Below are positions 1 to 9,920 of a stretch of 64,000 nucleotides of DNA, in pieces. Origin of the DNA: Streptococcus macedonicus ACA-DC 198. Its GTDB lineage: Bacteria; Bacillota; Bacilli; Lactobacillales; Streptococcaceae. The stretch lies in contig HE613569.1 of NCBI GenBank assembly GCA_000283635.1, positions 87,501 through 151,500 on the forward strand, written 5' to 3'. Position numbers and translations under genes: made by a program. Below the pieces are notes generated by a model that saw only the letters and a list, made by a program, of their open reading frames with translations, searched no databases and was not told the DNA's origin. Every line of letters starts with the position of its first letter. Position 1 is the first letter of the stretch.

Positions 1-17
1 CTTTTTTTAGTTTTTGA

Positions 18-34
18 TATAATTAACTGGTTAA
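18..34 (+). promoter_or_regulatory. adc promoter -10 and AdcR operator
   Basis: A -10 hexamer TATAAT (18-23) runs directly into the palindrome TTAACTGGTTAA (23-34). The palindrome matches the known streptococcal AdcR zinc-repressor consensus TTAACYRGTTAA exactly. Its position over the start of transcription predicts zinc-dependent self-repression of the adcRCB operon. Confidence 0.9.
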
Positions 35-52
35 TGAAATGAGGTGTGAAAT

Positions 53-499
53 ATGCAGCTAGAGAAGCAAGTAGATAAGTTAGTAAATCAAATTTTGTTG
101 AAAGCAGAAAATCAGCATGAATTGTTGTTTGGTGATTGTCAGAGTGGTGTTGCCATAACAAATACTCAAGAGCATATCTTAATGCTTCTGTCACAAGAAC
201 GTTTGACAAATTCTGATTTGGCAAAACGTTTGAATATTAGTCAGGCAGCGGTAACGAAGGCAATTAAGTATTTGGTGAGTCAAGGAATGTTAGCGTCTGT
301 GAAAAATAAAGAGGACGCACGAGTGACCTATTTTGAATTGACAGACATTGCTAAGCCAGTTGCCAAAGAGCATACTCATCATCATGATGCAACATTGGCT
401 GTTTACAAAAACTTATGTCACCAGTTTTCTGAGGATGAACAAGACGTTATTGCACGATTTTTGAAGGTCTTTTCAGATGAGTTAGAAGGGCGAGAATGA
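53..499 (+). CDS. adcR: AdcR, zinc-responsive MarR-family repressor
   Basis: This 148-residue protein has the winged-helix MarR fold, with the recognition region around residues 55-95 ([21 protein letters not shown]). The HHHD cluster near residue 108 and other His/Glu/Cys residues fit the two zinc sites of AdcR. With Zn bound, AdcR represses zinc-uptake genes. It is the first gene of an adcR-adcC-adcB operon; its stop overlaps the start of adcC by 4 nt. The perfect AdcR operator just upstream supports autoregulation. Length equals the family norm. Confidence 0.95.
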   Translation: MQLEKQVDKLVNQILLKAENQHELLFGDCQSGVAITNTQEHILMLLSQERLTNSDLAKRLNISQAAVTKAIKYLVSQGMLASVKNKEDARVTYFELTDIAKPVAKEHTHHHDATLAVYKNLCHQFSEDEQDVIARFLKVFSDELEGRE

Positions 500-1206
500 G
501 ATATATTACTGTAGAAGATTTGTCTTTTCAATATGATAGTGAGCCAGTTTTAGAAGGAATTAACTATCATCTTGATAGTGGAGAATTTGTCACTTTAACA
601 GGTGAAAATGGTGCTGCCAAATCTACGTTGGTAAAGGCGACATTAGGTATTTTGACACCAAAAAGTGGTCAAGTAACCATTTCAAAAACGAATAAAGAGG
701 GTGAGAAGCTTCGCATTGCTTATTTACCACAGCAAATTGCGAGTTTTAACGCAGGTTTTCCATCAACGGTTTATGAATTTGTGAAATCAGGGCGTTATCC
801 AAGGAATGGTTGGTTTCGTCGTCTGACCAAGCATGATGATGAGCATGTCAAAATTAGCTTAGAATCTGTTGGCATGTGGGAAAATCGTCATAAGAGAATT
901 GGTAGCTTGTCAGGTGGGCAAAAACAGCGTGTTGTTATTGCTAGAATTTTTGCATCTGATCCTGATATTTTTATTTTGGATGAACCAACTACTGGTATGG
1001 ATGCTGGAACGACAGAAACTTTTTATGAGTTGATGCATCATAGTGCGCATAAACATGGAAAATCTGTTTTGATGATTACTCATGATCCAGATGAGGTAAA
1101 ACATTATGCTGACCGTAACATTCATTTGGTACGTAATCAAAAGACGCCATGGCGTTGTTTTAATGTGCATGGTACTGATGTGAAAGGGGCTGTTGATGTT
1201 GATTGA
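496..1206 (+). CDS. adcC: AdcC, zinc ABC transporter ATP-binding protein
   Basis: This cytoplasmic ATPase powers zinc import through AdcB with the lipoprotein AdcA, which is not in this window. The Walker A region reads GENGAAKST (residues 36-44); an Ala replaces the usual Gly before the Lys, a conservative oddity. The signature LSGGQKQR is near residue 138 and Walker [11 protein letters not shown] near residue 158. At 236 residues it is full length. It overlaps adcR by 4 nt and adcB by 11 nt, indicating translational coupling. Confidence 0.95.
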   Translation: MRYITVEDLSFQYDSEPVLEGINYHLDSGEFVTLTGENGAAKSTLVKATLGILTPKSGQVTISKTNKEGEKLRIAYLPQQIASFNAGFPSTVYEFVKSGRYPRNGWFRRLTKHDDEHVKISLESVGMWENRHKRIGSLSGGQKQRVVIARIFASDPDIFILDEPTTGMDAGTTETFYELMHHSAHKHGKSVLMITHDPDEVKHYADRNIHLVRNQKTPWRCFNVHGTDVKGAVDVD

Positions 1207-2014
1207 AATATTTTCTTATGATTTTATGCAACGTGCTATTATGGCAGTAATTGCTATTAGTATTTTTGCCCCGATTTTAGGAGTTTTCCTTATCTTACGC
1301 CATCAAAGTTTAATGAGTGATACGCTTAGCCACGTTTCTTTGGCCGGTGTTGCTTTAGGTATTTTGCTTGGGACTTCAACAACTTGGTCAACGATTCTTG
1401 TTGTCACGATTGCTGCGGTTATTTTGGAGTACTTGCAGACGGTTTATAAGCATTATGTTGAAATTTCAACAGCTATTTTAATGTCGCTTGGTTTGGCGAT
1501 TTCGTTGATTGTGATGAGTAAGTCTGAAAATGGTAGTAGTGTTAATTTGGATCAATATTTGTTTGGTTCGATTATTACGATAAATATAGGGCAGGTAATT
1601 GCGCTATTTACCATTGCAGTTGTTGTTGTGTTTCTAACGATTTTATTTATTAGACCAATGTATATTTTGACATTTGATGAGGAGACAGCTTTTGTTGATG
1701 GTCTGCCTGTTCGTTTAATGTCTGTTCTCTTTAATATTGTGACAGGGATTGCGATTGCTTTGACAATTCCTGCGGCTGGAGCTCTTTTGGTTTCAACGAT
1801 TATGGTTTTGCCAGCAAGTATTGCTATGCGCTTGGGAAAGAATTTTAAATCGGTCATTCTTATTGGTGTAATCGTTGGTTTTATCGGTATGGTAGCTGGT
1901 ATTATCACCTCTTACTACTGGGAAACACCTGCGAGTGCTACCATTACAGTTATTTTTGTGGGAATTTTCCTTTTGGTGAATTTATTTAATATGATTTTTC
2001 ATCGTAATAGCTAA
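1196..2014 (+). CDS. adcB: AdcB, zinc ABC transporter permease
   Basis: This is a very hydrophobic ABC-3 family permease with about eight or nine membrane segments and the family stretch [18 protein letters not shown] near residues 34-51. It forms the membrane channel for zinc with AdcC. I prefer ATG 1196 over the in-frame TTG 1193 because the GAAAGGGG ribosome-binding sequence lies about 6 nt further upstream. It is the last gene of the adc operon and is followed by a strong terminator. Confidence 0.95.
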   Translation: MLIEIFSYDFMQRAIMAVIAISIFAPILGVFLILRHQSLMSDTLSHVSLAGVALGILLGTSTTWSTILVVTIAAVILEYLQTVYKHYVEISTAILMSLGLAISLIVMSKSENGSSVNLDQYLFGSIITINIGQVIALFTIAVVVVFLTILFIRPMYILTFDEETAFVDGLPVRLMSVLFNIVTGIAIALTIPAAGALLVSTIMVLPASIAMRLGKNFKSVILIGVIVGFIGMVAGIITSYYWETPASATITVIFVGIFLLVNLFNMIFHRNS

Positions 2015-2038
2015 AAAAGAGGGGAGCCCTCTTTTTTT
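2013..2038 (+). terminator. adc operon terminator
   Basis: The stem AAAGAGGG/CCCTCTTT closes on a 3-nt loop (gag) and is followed by a run of seven T, directly after the adcB stop codon. Confidence 0.9.
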
Positions 2039-2045
2039 GTTGTAA

Positions 2046-2073
2046 TAAAAAACAGACACCCAAAGGTGCCTGT
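2046..2073 (-). terminator. tyrS terminator
   Basis: On the minus strand CAGGCACC-tttg-GGTGTCTG is followed by TTTTTT. This 8-bp stem lies 15 nt beyond the tyrS stop and sits back to back with the adc terminator. Confidence 0.9.
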
Positions 2074-2087
2074 AAAGATTATACTAA

Positions 2088-3344
2088 TTAGTATGTTAAC
2101 ACGAAGTATTTTTTCTTACCGCGACGGATAACTGTTAGTTCGTTATCGATTTTATCGTCGTCAGAAAGTGTGTAGGCTAAATCTTGGATACGTTCACCGT
2201 TGATGTAGATGGCACCATTTTGAACGTCTTCACGTGCTTGACGTTTTGATGGTGAAATTTTTGTGGCTACAAGAACTTCAACGATATTGCGGTTATCATC
2301 GGCTTTAACAGCGTAGTTAGGAACGTTGTTTAGACCTTGTTTCAATTCTTTTGCTGAAAGGCTCTTGATGTTTCCGGCGAAAAGTTGTTCAGTGATTTTA
2401 AGGGCTTGTTTGTAAGCTTCTTCGCCGTGAACAAGTGTGACAACTTCGCGTGCTAAGATCTTTTGTGCTAAACGTTCATGACGAGCTGCGTTGAATTCTC
2501 TTTCGATTTCAGCGATTTCTTCTAGTGAAAGGAATGTAAAGATTTTCAGGAAGCGAACAGCGTCGTCATCCATAACGTTGAGCCAGAATTGATACATTTC
2601 GTATGGAGATGTTTTGTCGGCATCAAGCCAAACAGCATTTCCTTCAGATTTACCGAATTTTTTACCTGTTGAATCAGTGATGAGTGGTACGGTCATGACA
2701 TAACCTGTTTTATCAGCTTTGCGGCGTAGCAACTCTGTACCAGCAGTCATATTTCCCCATTGGTCTGAACCACCGATTTGCAAGGTAACGTTGTATTTGT
2801 CATTTAATTCGTAGAAATCGTAACCTTGCATGATTTGGTAGGCGAATTCAGTGTATGAGATACCAGTTTCGATACGTTTTTTAACGGATTCTTTACTCAT
2901 CATAGCGTTGACAGTAAAGTATTTTCCGACATCACGTAGGAAGTCAATGAAGCTGACATTACCAAACCAATCATAGTTGTTTACCATAACGGCTTTGTTG
3001 TCACCATTTTCGAAATCAAGGAAACGTGATAATTGATTTTGAATCTTAGTTACCCAGCCGTCAACAGTTTCTTTAGTTTGAAGACTGCGTTCAGCATCTT
3101 TGAATGATGGGTCACCGATAAGTCCAGTAGCTCCTCCAACAAGAGCATATGGTTTATGTCCTGCCAATTGAAGGCGGCGTGATGTTAAAATAGCAACTAG
3201 GTGACCAAGGTGCAAGCTATCAGCTGTAGGATCATAACCAGTATAATAGGATACTTGCCCTTCTGTTAATGCTTTGACAAGGGCTTCTTCATCAGTCGTT
3301 TGAAAAACCAAGCCACGTTCTTTGAGTTCTTCGAATATGTTCAC
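2088..3344 (-). CDS. tyrS: Tyrosyl-tRNA synthetase
   Basis: This class I synthetase charges tRNA-Tyr. Visible features are the HIGH-type motif HLGHL near residue 46, the tyrosine-pocket region around [10 protein letters not shown], the KMSKS-type loop KKFGKSEGN near residue 228, and a C-terminal S4 RNA-binding domain (residues about 350-415). At 418 residues it is full length. Translation starts at GTG 3344 preceded by AAGGAG. The leader is only about 90 nt and shows no T-box, unlike many Firmicute tyrS genes. Confidence 0.97.
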   Translation of the reverse strand: MNIFEELKERGLVFQTTDEEALVKALTEGQVSYYTGYDPTADSLHLGHLVAILTSRRLQLAGHKPYALVGGATGLIGDPSFKDAERSLQTKETVDGWVTKIQNQLSRFLDFENGDNKAVMVNNYDWFGNVSFIDFLRDVGKYFTVNAMMSKESVKKRIETGISYTEFAYQIMQGYDFYELNDKYNVTLQIGGSDQWGNMTAGTELLRRKADKTGYVMTVPLITDSTGKKFGKSEGNAVWLDADKTSPYEMYQFWLNVMDDDAVRFLKIFTFLSLEEIAEIEREFNAARHERLAQKILAREVVTLVHGEEAYKQALKITEQLFAGNIKSLSAKELKQGLNNVPNYAVKADDNRNIVEVLVATKISPSKRQAREDVQNGAIYINGERIQDLAYTLSDDDKIDNELTVIRRGKKKYFVLTY

Positions 3345-3433
3345 GAGCTTTCTCCTTACTTAAAATTTTGAGGTTGATAGTAATTTCTAGCTAAGCTAAA
3401 TCTACCCCAATGATATATTGTAGTTTACAGGCT

Positions 3434-3486
3434 ATTATATCAAAAAGCGGTACTTCTATGCAAGCTTTATCAAAGTTTGGTATAAT
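3434..3486. promoter_or_regulatory. Divergent tyrS / pbp1b promoters
   Basis: On the minus strand a TATAAT (3439-3434) has TTGCAT 18 nt upstream. On the plus strand an extended -10 TGGTATAAT ends at 3486. The two promoters share the ATGCAA/TTGCAT hexamer at 3458-3463 as their -35 position, so the two transcription units may compete. Confidence 0.65.
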
Positions 3487-3503
3487 ATTAATGAGGTATT
3501 AGA

Positions 3504-5828
3504 ATGTTTAAGAGAAACAAGAAAAAGAAAAAAACAAATCACCAGAAATTTAGTGTTATAGATTTGGGTTCGGTTGCTTTAAGAACAGTGAAATTATTAA
3601 CCGACTTTTTTTATATTATTATCATCCTGTTTGGGATGTTAGGGGCGGGGATAGCTTTTGGTTATCTTGCAAGTCAGATTGATTCTGTCAAAATTCCTAG
3701 CAAGGAAAGTCTGGTTAGTCAGGTAACATCTCTGACTAGGATTTCAGAGATGTCGTATTCTGATGGTAGTTCGATTGCAAGTATTGATACTGATTTGTTG
3801 CGAACACCTGTTGAAAGCGACGCTATTTCAGACAATGTTAAAAAAGCTATTATTGCGACTGAGGATGAAAACTTCGAGAGCCATGATGGTGTTGTTCCAA
3901 AAGCTGTTTTTCGTGCAATCTTAGCTTCAGTACTTGGTTTGGGTGAGACAAGTGGTGGGTCAACTCTTACGCAACAGTTGATTAAACAACAAATTTTGGG
4001 AGACGATCCAACCTTTAAACGTAAATCACGCGAAATTATCTACGCATTGGCGCTAGAACGTTATTTGAGTAAAGATGAGATTTTGACTGATTATCTTAAC
4101 GTCTCTCCATTCGGACGTAATAATAAAGGTGAAAATATTGCTGGGATTGAAGAAGCAGCGCAAGGGATTTTTGGCGTTTCAGCCAGTGATTTGACAATTC
4201 CACAAGCGGCATTTTTAGCTGGTTTGCCACAAAGTCCGATTGTCTATTCTCCGTACACAGCTGCAGGGCATCTAAAAAACGAGGAGGATATGGCTTATGG
4301 TTTGTCTCGTCAGCAAGATGTTCTTTATAATATGTATCGCGCAGACTATTTGACTAAAGCTGAATATGAGGAATATAAGGCTTATGATGTTAGTCAGGAT
4401 TTCATTCAACCTGAATCAACGACAACGAGTGAACATGATTTCCTTTATTATGCTGTTTTAGAAGAGGCTCAGGATATCATGTATGATTATTTGGTTGATC
4501 AAAATGGTGTTTCTGAACAAGAATTAAAAAATGATTCAACGAAGGAATCTTACCAAAAATTGGCTTTAGAAGCATTGCAACAGGGTGGTTATACCATCAA
4601 AACAACAATTGATAAAGATGTTTATAACGCCATGCAGAATACCGTAGTACAATACGGTAGCACGCTTGATCAAGGAAGCTCAGAAACGGTTGAAGTTGGT
4701 AATGTCTTGATGGATAATTCAACTGGAGCTGTTCTAGGATTTATTGGTGGACGGGATTATTCAACTAACCAGAACAACCATGCGTTTGACACTGCGAGGT
4801 CACCAGGATCAAGTATTAAGCCGATTATCGCGTATGGGATTGCTATTGACCAAGGGCTTTTAGGTAGTGCTAGTATGTTATCTAACTATCCGACAACTTT
4901 CTCTAGTGGTCAGTCAATCATGCACGGTAGTGAAGAAGGAACGGCAATGGTTACTCTCCAAGAAGCTTTGAATACGTCATGGAATATTCCAGCTTATTGG
5001 ACGTATCAAATGTTGCTCAATGATGACGTTGATGTTGAATCTTACATGAAGAAAATGGGATATGATATTGATGATTATTCTATTGAAAGCTTGCCTTTAG
5101 GTGGAGGAATTGAGACAACGGTTCTTCAACAAGTTAATGCTTACCAAATGATTTCAAATGGTGGTGTTTACTTGAAAGATTACATGGTTGATAGTATCAC
5201 AGATAGTCAAGGCAATGTTATTTATCAACATAAAGCTAATCCTGTACGTGTCTTTTCTGAAGCAACGGCTAGCATTTTAAATCAGTTATTAAAAGAAGTT
5301 ATCACTGGTGGTGGTACGACAAAATTTTATTCAGATTTGAAGAGTTTAAATGCGACAGCCGCTAGTGCGGATTGGACAGGTAAAACCGGTACAACTGACA
5401 ATTATACAGACGTGTGGCTTGTGCTATCAACACCGAAAGTAACGCTTGGTGGTTGGGCAGGTAATGACGACAATACTTCTTTACCTGATGCAGCAGGATA
5501 TACTTATAACGCGCAGTACATGGCTTATTTGGTTAATGCTATCTACAATGCTGATTCAAGTGTCTTAGGTGTTGATAAGAAATATAGTTTGTCTTCAAGT
5601 GTTATCAAATCAACAGTTCTTAAAGCAACAGGTTTACAGCCTGGTACGGTGACGGTCAATGGTCGTTCGCTTACTGTGAATGGTGAAACAACGACAAGTT
5701 TTTGGGCTAAGAATGGTGCGGGTACAATGACTTATAAATTTGCTATTGGTGGTACAGATAGTGATTATACAAAAGCTTGGGAAAGTTTGTTGACTAATTC
5801 CTCTATCACAACAAGTAGCAGCAACTAA
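3504..5828 (+). CDS. pbp1b: Class A penicillin-binding protein (PBP1b type)
   Basis: This bifunctional peptidoglycan glycosyltransferase/transpeptidase is anchored by one membrane segment (residues about 35-58) after a Lys-rich cytoplasmic head. The GT51 domain (about 85-290) has EDENFESHDG and GGSTLTQQLIKQ. The transpeptidase domain has SSIK (SxxK) near residue 435, SWN (SxN) near 493 and KTGTT near 628. It ends in a Ser/Thr-rich tail. At 774 residues it is full length. It lies divergent to tyrS and upstream of rpoB, as is common in streptococci. Confidence 0.92.
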   Translation: MFKRNKKKKKTNHQKFSVIDLGSVALRTVKLLTDFFYIIIILFGMLGAGIAFGYLASQIDSVKIPSKESLVSQVTSLTRISEMSYSDGSSIASIDTDLLRTPVESDAISDNVKKAIIATEDENFESHDGVVPKAVFRAILASVLGLGETSGGSTLTQQLIKQQILGDDPTFKRKSREIIYALALERYLSKDEILTDYLNVSPFGRNNKGENIAGIEEAAQGIFGVSASDLTIPQAAFLAGLPQSPIVYSPYTAAGHLKNEEDMAYGLSRQQDVLYNMYRADYLTKAEYEEYKAYDVSQDFIQPESTTTSEHDFLYYAVLEEAQDIMYDYLVDQNGVSEQELKNDSTKESYQKLALEALQQGGYTIKTTIDKDVYNAMQNTVVQYGSTLDQGSSETVEVGNVLMDNSTGAVLGFIGGRDYSTNQNNHAFDTARSPGSSIKPIIAYGIAIDQGLLGSASMLSNYPTTFSSGQSIMHGSEEGTAMVTLQEALNTSWNIPAYWTYQMLLNDDVDVESYMKKMGYDIDDYSIESLPLGGGIETTVLQQVNAYQMISNGGVYLKDYMVDSITDSQGNVIYQHKANPVRVFSEATASILNQLLKEVITGGGTTKFYSDLKSLNATAASADWTGKTGTTDNYTDVWLVLSTPKVTLGGWAGNDDNTSLPDAAGYTYNAQYMAYLVNAIYNADSSVLGVDKKYSLSSSVIKSTVLKATGLQPGTVTVNGRSLTVNGETTTSFWAKNGAGTMTYKFAIGGTDSDYTKAWESLLTNSSITTSSSN

Positions 5829-5833
5829 TATAC

Positions 5834-5862
5834 TTGCAAGAATTGAAAAAATAAGGTATAAT
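5834..5862 (+). promoter_or_regulatory. rpoB promoter
   Basis: TTGCAA (5834-5839), a 17-bp spacer, then TATAAT (5857-5862). It begins 6 nt after the pbp1b stop and would give an rpoB leader of about 300 nt. Confidence 0.85.
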
Positions 5863-5881
5863 GTTAACAACTATTTGTCGT

Positions 5882-5965
5882 CTGCTTTAGTTGAAATATT
5901 GTCCAACTAAGGTTTACAGCAGTTAAATCACACTTTTATTGGTCAGATTTAGCTGCTCTTTTTGT
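5882..5965 (+). promoter_or_regulatory. Candidate attenuator in the rpoB leader
   Basis: A terminator-like hairpin AGCAGTTAAATC (5918-5929) with GATTTAGCTGCT (5946-5957) is followed by CTTTTT. An upstream hairpin, TTAGTTG (5887-5893) with CAACTAA (5904-5910) extended by CTGCT (5882-5886) with AGCAG (5918-5922), uses the same AGCAG. The two folds exclude each other, as in transcription attenuators. Function is inferred. Confidence 0.55.
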
Positions 5966-6047
5966 GCCTAATTTTAGAAAAAATAGGAGTTGTAACCTAT
6001 ATTTAAAGATTCTAAAAATTCACATCAACGACACACTTGGCAGGGTG

Positions 6048-6143
6048 TTTTAACGAGCAGCCTAACTATAAAGGTCAAGATGAAAAATAATGATGATTCT
6101 CGTTAAAATGAAGGGAATCGGGTTATGTGACATTTATTGACCT
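6048..6143 (+). other. Possible pseudoknot in the rpoB leader
   Basis: TTTTAACGAG (6048-6057) pairs perfectly with CTCGTTAAAA (6099-6108). AGGTCAA in its loop (6072-6078) can pair with TTGACCT (6137-6143) outside the stem, giving a crossing arrangement that ends 15 nt before the ribosome-binding site. It could be an autogenous translational element; this is from inspection only. Confidence 0.4.
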
Positions 6144-6170
6144 CTGTATTTTAATGAAGGAGTAAAAAAC

Positions 6171-9100
6171 TTGGCAGGACATGAAGTTCAGTACGGAAAA
6201 CACCGTACACGTCGTAGCTTTTCAAGAATCAAGGAAGTTCTTGATTTACCTAACTTGATTGAAATTCAAACGGATTCTTTTAAAGACTTCTTGGATAATG
6301 GATTGAGAGAAGTTTTTGAAGATGTACTTCCGATTACAAACTTTACGGATACTATGGAGCTTGAATTTGTTGGTTACGAGTTAAAAGAGCCTAAATATAC
6401 GCTTGAAGAAGCTCGTATCCACGATGCATCTTATTCGGCACCTATTTTTGTAACCTTCCGTTTGATTAATAAAGAAACAGGAGAAATCAAAACTCAAGAA
6501 GTTTTCTTCGGTGATTTCCCAATCATGACCGAAATGGGTACATTCATTATCAATGGTGGTGAACGTATTATCGTTTCTCAGTTGGTTCGTTCTCCTGGTG
6601 TTTATTTCAACGATAAAGTTGATAAAAACGGTAAAGTTGGTTACGGTTCAACTGTAATTCCTAACCGTGGAGCTTGGCTTGAATTAGAAACAGATTCAAA
6701 AGACATTGCTTACACACGTATTGACCGTACACGTAAAATTCCATTTACAACACTTGTACGTGCACTTGGTTTCTCAGGTGATGATGAAATCATAGATATC
6801 TTTGGTGACAGCGAGCTCGTTCGTAATACTATTGAAAAAGATATTCACAAAAATCCATCAGATTCACGTACTGACGAAGCACTTAAAGAAATTTACGAAC
6901 GCCTTCGTCCAGGTGAACCAAAAACAGCTGATAGCTCACGTAGTTTGCTTGTAGCTCGTTTCTTTGACCCACGTCGTTATGACTTGGCAGCTGTTGGACG
7001 TTACAAAATCAATAAAAAACTTAACGTCAAGACTCGTCTCTTGAATCAAACCATTGCTGAAAACTTGGTTGATGCTGAAACTGGTGAAATTCTTGTTGAA
7101 GCTGGTACAGTAATGACACGTGACGTGATTGATTCAATTGCTGAACAATTAGATGGTGATCTTAACAAATTTGTTTACACACCAAATGATTACGCTGTTG
7201 TCACTGAACCTGTTGTTCTTCAAAAATTCAAAGTTGTGTCACCAGTTGACCCAGACCGCATTGTTACAATCGTAGGTAATGCCAATCCTGATGATAAAGC
7301 GCGTGCGCTTACACCAGCAGACATCTTGGCTGAAATGTCATACTTCCTTAATCTTGCTGAAGGTCTTGGTAAAGTTGACGATATCGACCACCTTGGTAAC
7401 CGTCGTATTCGTGCCGTTGGTGAATTGCTTGCTAACCAATTCCGTATTGGTCTTGCTCGTATGGAACGTAATGTTCGTGAACGTATGTCAGTTCAAGACA
7501 ATGAAGTGTTGACACCACAACAAATCATCAACATTCGTCCTGTAACTGCGGCTGTTAAAGAATTTTTCGGTTCTTCTCAATTATCACAGTTCATGGACCA
7601 ACACAACCCACTTTCTGAATTGTCTCACAAACGTCGTTTGTCAGCCTTAGGACCTGGTGGTTTGACTCGTGACCGTGCTGGTTATGAAGTTCGTGACGTG
7701 CACTACACTCACTATGGTCGTATGTGTCCAATTGAAACTCCTGAAGGACCTAACATTGGTTTGATTAATAACTTGTCAACATACGGACATCTTAATAAAT
7801 ATGGTTTCATCCAAACACCATATCGTAAAGTTGACCGTGCTACTGGTGTGGTTACAAACGAGATTGTTTGGTTGACTGCCGATGAAGAAGATGAATACAC
7901 GGTAGCGCAAGCTAACTCAAAACTTAACGAAGATGGAACATTCGCTGAAGAAATCGTTATGGGACGTCATCAAGGTAATAACCAAGAATTCCCATCAAAC
8001 ATCGTTGACTTCGTAGATGTTTCTCCTAAACAAGTAGTTGCCGTTGCGACAGCATGTATTCCTTTCCTTGAAAACGATGACTCAAACCGTGCTCTTATGG
8101 GTGCCAACATGCAACGTCAAGCGGTGCCATTGATTGATCCACATGCACCATATGTTGGTACTGGTATGGAATATCAAGCAGCTCACGATTCTGGTGCCGC
8201 TGTTATCGCTAAACACGATGGACGCGTAGTTTTCTCAGATGCTGAAAAAGTTGAAGTTCGTCGTGAGGATGGTTCACTTGATGTTTACCACATTACTAAA
8301 TTCCGTCGTTCAAACTCAGGTACAGCATACAACCAACGTACACTTGTTAAAGTTGGTGATATTATTGAAAAAGGTGACTTCATTGCTGACGGACCTTCTA
8401 TGGAAAAAGGTGAAATGGCACTTGGTCAAAACCCAATCGTTGCCTACATGACATGGGATGGTTACAACTATGAAGATGCCGTTATCATGAGTGAACGTCT
8501 TGTTAAAGAAGATGTTTACACATCAGTTCACTTGGAAGAATTTGAATCAGAAACACGTGATACTAAGTTAGGCCCTGAAGAAATCACTCGCGAAATTCCA
8601 AACGTTGGTGAAGAAGCTCTTAAAGACCTTGACGAAATGGGTATTATCCGTATCGGTGCTGAAGTTAAAGAAGGTGATATCCTTGTAGGTAAAGTAACAC
8701 CTAAAGGTGAAAAAGACCTTTCTGCTGAAGAACGCCTTCTTCACGCAATCTTCGGTGATAAATCTCGTGAAGTACGTGATACATCACTTCGTGTGCCACA
8801 CGGTGGAGATGGTGTTGTTCGTGATGTTAAAATCTTCACACGTGCTAACGGTGATGAATTGCAATCAGGTGTCAACATGCTCGTTCGTGTTTACATTGCA
8901 CAAAAACGTAAAATCAAAGTCGGAGATAAAATGGCCGGTCGTCACGGAAACAAAGGGGTTGTTTCTCGTATCGTTCCTGTTGAAGACATGCCATATCTTC
9001 CAGACGGAACTCCAGTTGATATCATGTTGAACCCTCTTGGGGTGCCATCTCGTATGAATATCGGACAAGTTATGGAACTTCACCTTGGTATGGCAGCTCG

Positions 9101-9743
9101 TAACCTCGGTATTCACATTGCAACCCCAGTCTTTGATGGGGCAACATCAGAAGACCTTTGGGATACTGTTCGTGAAGCTGGTATGGATAGCGACGCTAAG
9201 ACAGTTCTTTATGACGGTCGTACAGGTGAACCATTTGATAATCGTGTCTCTGTTGGTATCATGTACATGATCAAACTTCACCACATGGTTGATGATAAAC
9301 TTCACGCTCGTTCAGTTGGTCCTTACTCACTTGTTACACAACAACCTCTTGGTGGTAAAGCACAATTTGGTGGACAACGTTTCGGTGAAATGGAAGTTTG
9401 GGCTTTGGAAGCTTATGGTGCATCAAATGTCCTTCAAGAAATCTTGACATACAAGTCAGATGATGTGACTGGACGTCTTAAAGCTTATGAAGCTATCACT
9501 AAAGGTAAACCAATTCCAAAACCAGGTGTACCAGAATCATTCCGAGTGCTTGTTAAAGAATTGCAATCACTTGGTCTTGATATGCGTGTGCTTGATGAAG
9601 ATGACAACGAAGTAGAACTTCGTGATCTTGATGAAGGTGAAGACGACGATGTTATGCACGTTGATGACCTTGAAAAAGCTCGTCAAAAACAAGAAACTGA
9701 ATCTGCCGAAAAAGTAGAAGATTCTGCTGAAGAAAATAAATAA
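6171..9743 (+). CDS. rpoB: RNA polymerase beta subunit
   Basis: This is the catalytic beta subunit of RNA polymerase, 1190 residues, full length for streptococci. The rifampicin region is visible around residues 465-515 ([30 protein letters not shown]), with the usual Gln, Asp, His and Ser residues, so no classical resistance substitution is seen. The C-terminal clamp region and an acidic Asp/Glu-rich tail are present. Translation starts at TTG 6171 after GAAGGAG. It is followed after 177 nt by rpoC. Confidence 0.98.
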   Translation: MAGHEVQYGKHRTRRSFSRIKEVLDLPNLIEIQTDSFKDFLDNGLREVFEDVLPITNFTDTMELEFVGYELKEPKYTLEEARIHDASYSAPIFVTFRLINKETGEIKTQEVFFGDFPIMTEMGTFIINGGERIIVSQLVRSPGVYFNDKVDKNGKVGYGSTVIPNRGAWLELETDSKDIAYTRIDRTRKIPFTTLVRALGFSGDDEIIDIFGDSELVRNTIEKDIHKNPSDSRTDEALKEIYERLRPGEPKTADSSRSLLVARFFDPRRYDLAAVGRYKINKKLNVKTRLLNQTIAENLVDAETGEILVEAGTVMTRDVIDSIAEQLDGDLNKFVYTPNDYAVVTEPVVLQKFKVVSPVDPDRIVTIVGNANPDDKARALTPADILAEMSYFLNLAEGLGKVDDIDHLGNRRIRAVGELLANQFRIGLARMERNVRERMSVQDNEVLTPQQIINIRPVTAAVKEFFGSSQLSQFMDQHNPLSELSHKRRLSALGPGGLTRDRAGYEVRDVHYTHYGRMCPIETPEGPNIGLINNLSTYGHLNKYGFIQTPYRKVDRATGVVTNEIVWLTADEEDEYTVAQANSKLNEDGTFAEEIVMGRHQGNNQEFPSNIVDFVDVSPKQVVAVATACIPFLENDDSNRALMGANMQRQAVPLIDPHAPYVGTGMEYQAAHDSGAAVIAKHDGRVVFSDAEKVEVRREDGSLDVYHITKFRRSNSGTAYNQRTLVKVGDIIEKGDFIADGPSMEKGEMALGQNPIVAYMTWDGYNYEDAVIMSERLVKEDVYTSVHLEEFESETRDTKLGPEEITREIPNVGEEALKDLDEMGIIRIGAEVKEGDILVGKVTPKGEKDLSAEERLLHAIFGDKSREVRDTSLRVPHGGDGVVRDVKIFTRANGDELQSGVNMLVRVYIAQKRKIKVGDKMAGRHGNKGVVSRIVPVEDMPYLPDGTPVDIMLNPLGVPSRMNIGQVMELHLGMAARNLGIHIATPVFDGATSEDLWDTVREAGMDSDAKTVLYDGRTGEPFDNRVSVGIMYMIKLHHMVDDKLHARSVGPYSLVTQQPLGGKAQFGGQRFGEMEVWALEAYGASNVLQEILTYKSDDVTGRLKAYEAITKGKPIPKPGVPESFRVLVKELQSLGLDMRVLDEDDNEVELRDLDEGEDDDVMHVDDLEKARQKQETESAEKVEDSAEENK

Positions 9744-9763
9744 TAGGAAACAACAATTTAGAC

Positions 9764-9794
9764 ATGGAAAGTGCAAACAAAATTTGCCTTTCCT
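9764..9794 (+). other. Hairpin in the rpoB-rpoC gap
   Basis: GGAAAG-T-GCAAA pairs with TTTGC-CTTTCC with a single bulged T. No T-run follows, so it is more likely an mRNA processing or stability element than a terminator. Confidence 0.5.
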
Positions 9795-9870
9795 AGTCAG
9801 ATTGTTTGAATGAGTCCTATAACGATAAATAATGTCTTGCAGACAAAAAGTTTGTAAGTCGTGACAAGCT

Positions 9871-9895
9871 AGAAAGTAGCTCTGCTATTTTCAAA
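9871..9895 (+). repeat. Hairpin motif shared with the groES leader (copy 1)
   Basis: TAGCTCTGCTATTTTCAAA (9877-9895) recurs identically at 45971-45989 upstream of groES. Here it forms a perfect 9-bp stem, GAAAGTAGC-TCT-GCTATTTTC, about 25 nt before the rpoC start. Its role is unknown. Confidence 0.6.
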
Positions 9896-9920
9896 AGAAC
9901 AATAAAGAAAGGTAAAACTA

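Noticed and set aside
3345..3440. T-box for tyrS
   Set aside because: The tyrS leader is under 100 nt and lacks the conserved T-box sequence.
7279..9270. Several long overlapping frames inside rpoB, rpoC, groEL and purB
   Set aside because: They are shadows of strongly biased codon use in highly expressed genes, without start signals or recognisable domains.
9877..9895. Resemblance of the shared rpoC/groES motif to type II-A CRISPR repeat (GAGCTATGCTGTTTTGAA)
   Set aside because: Only partial similarity, no repeat-spacer array and no cas genes in the window.
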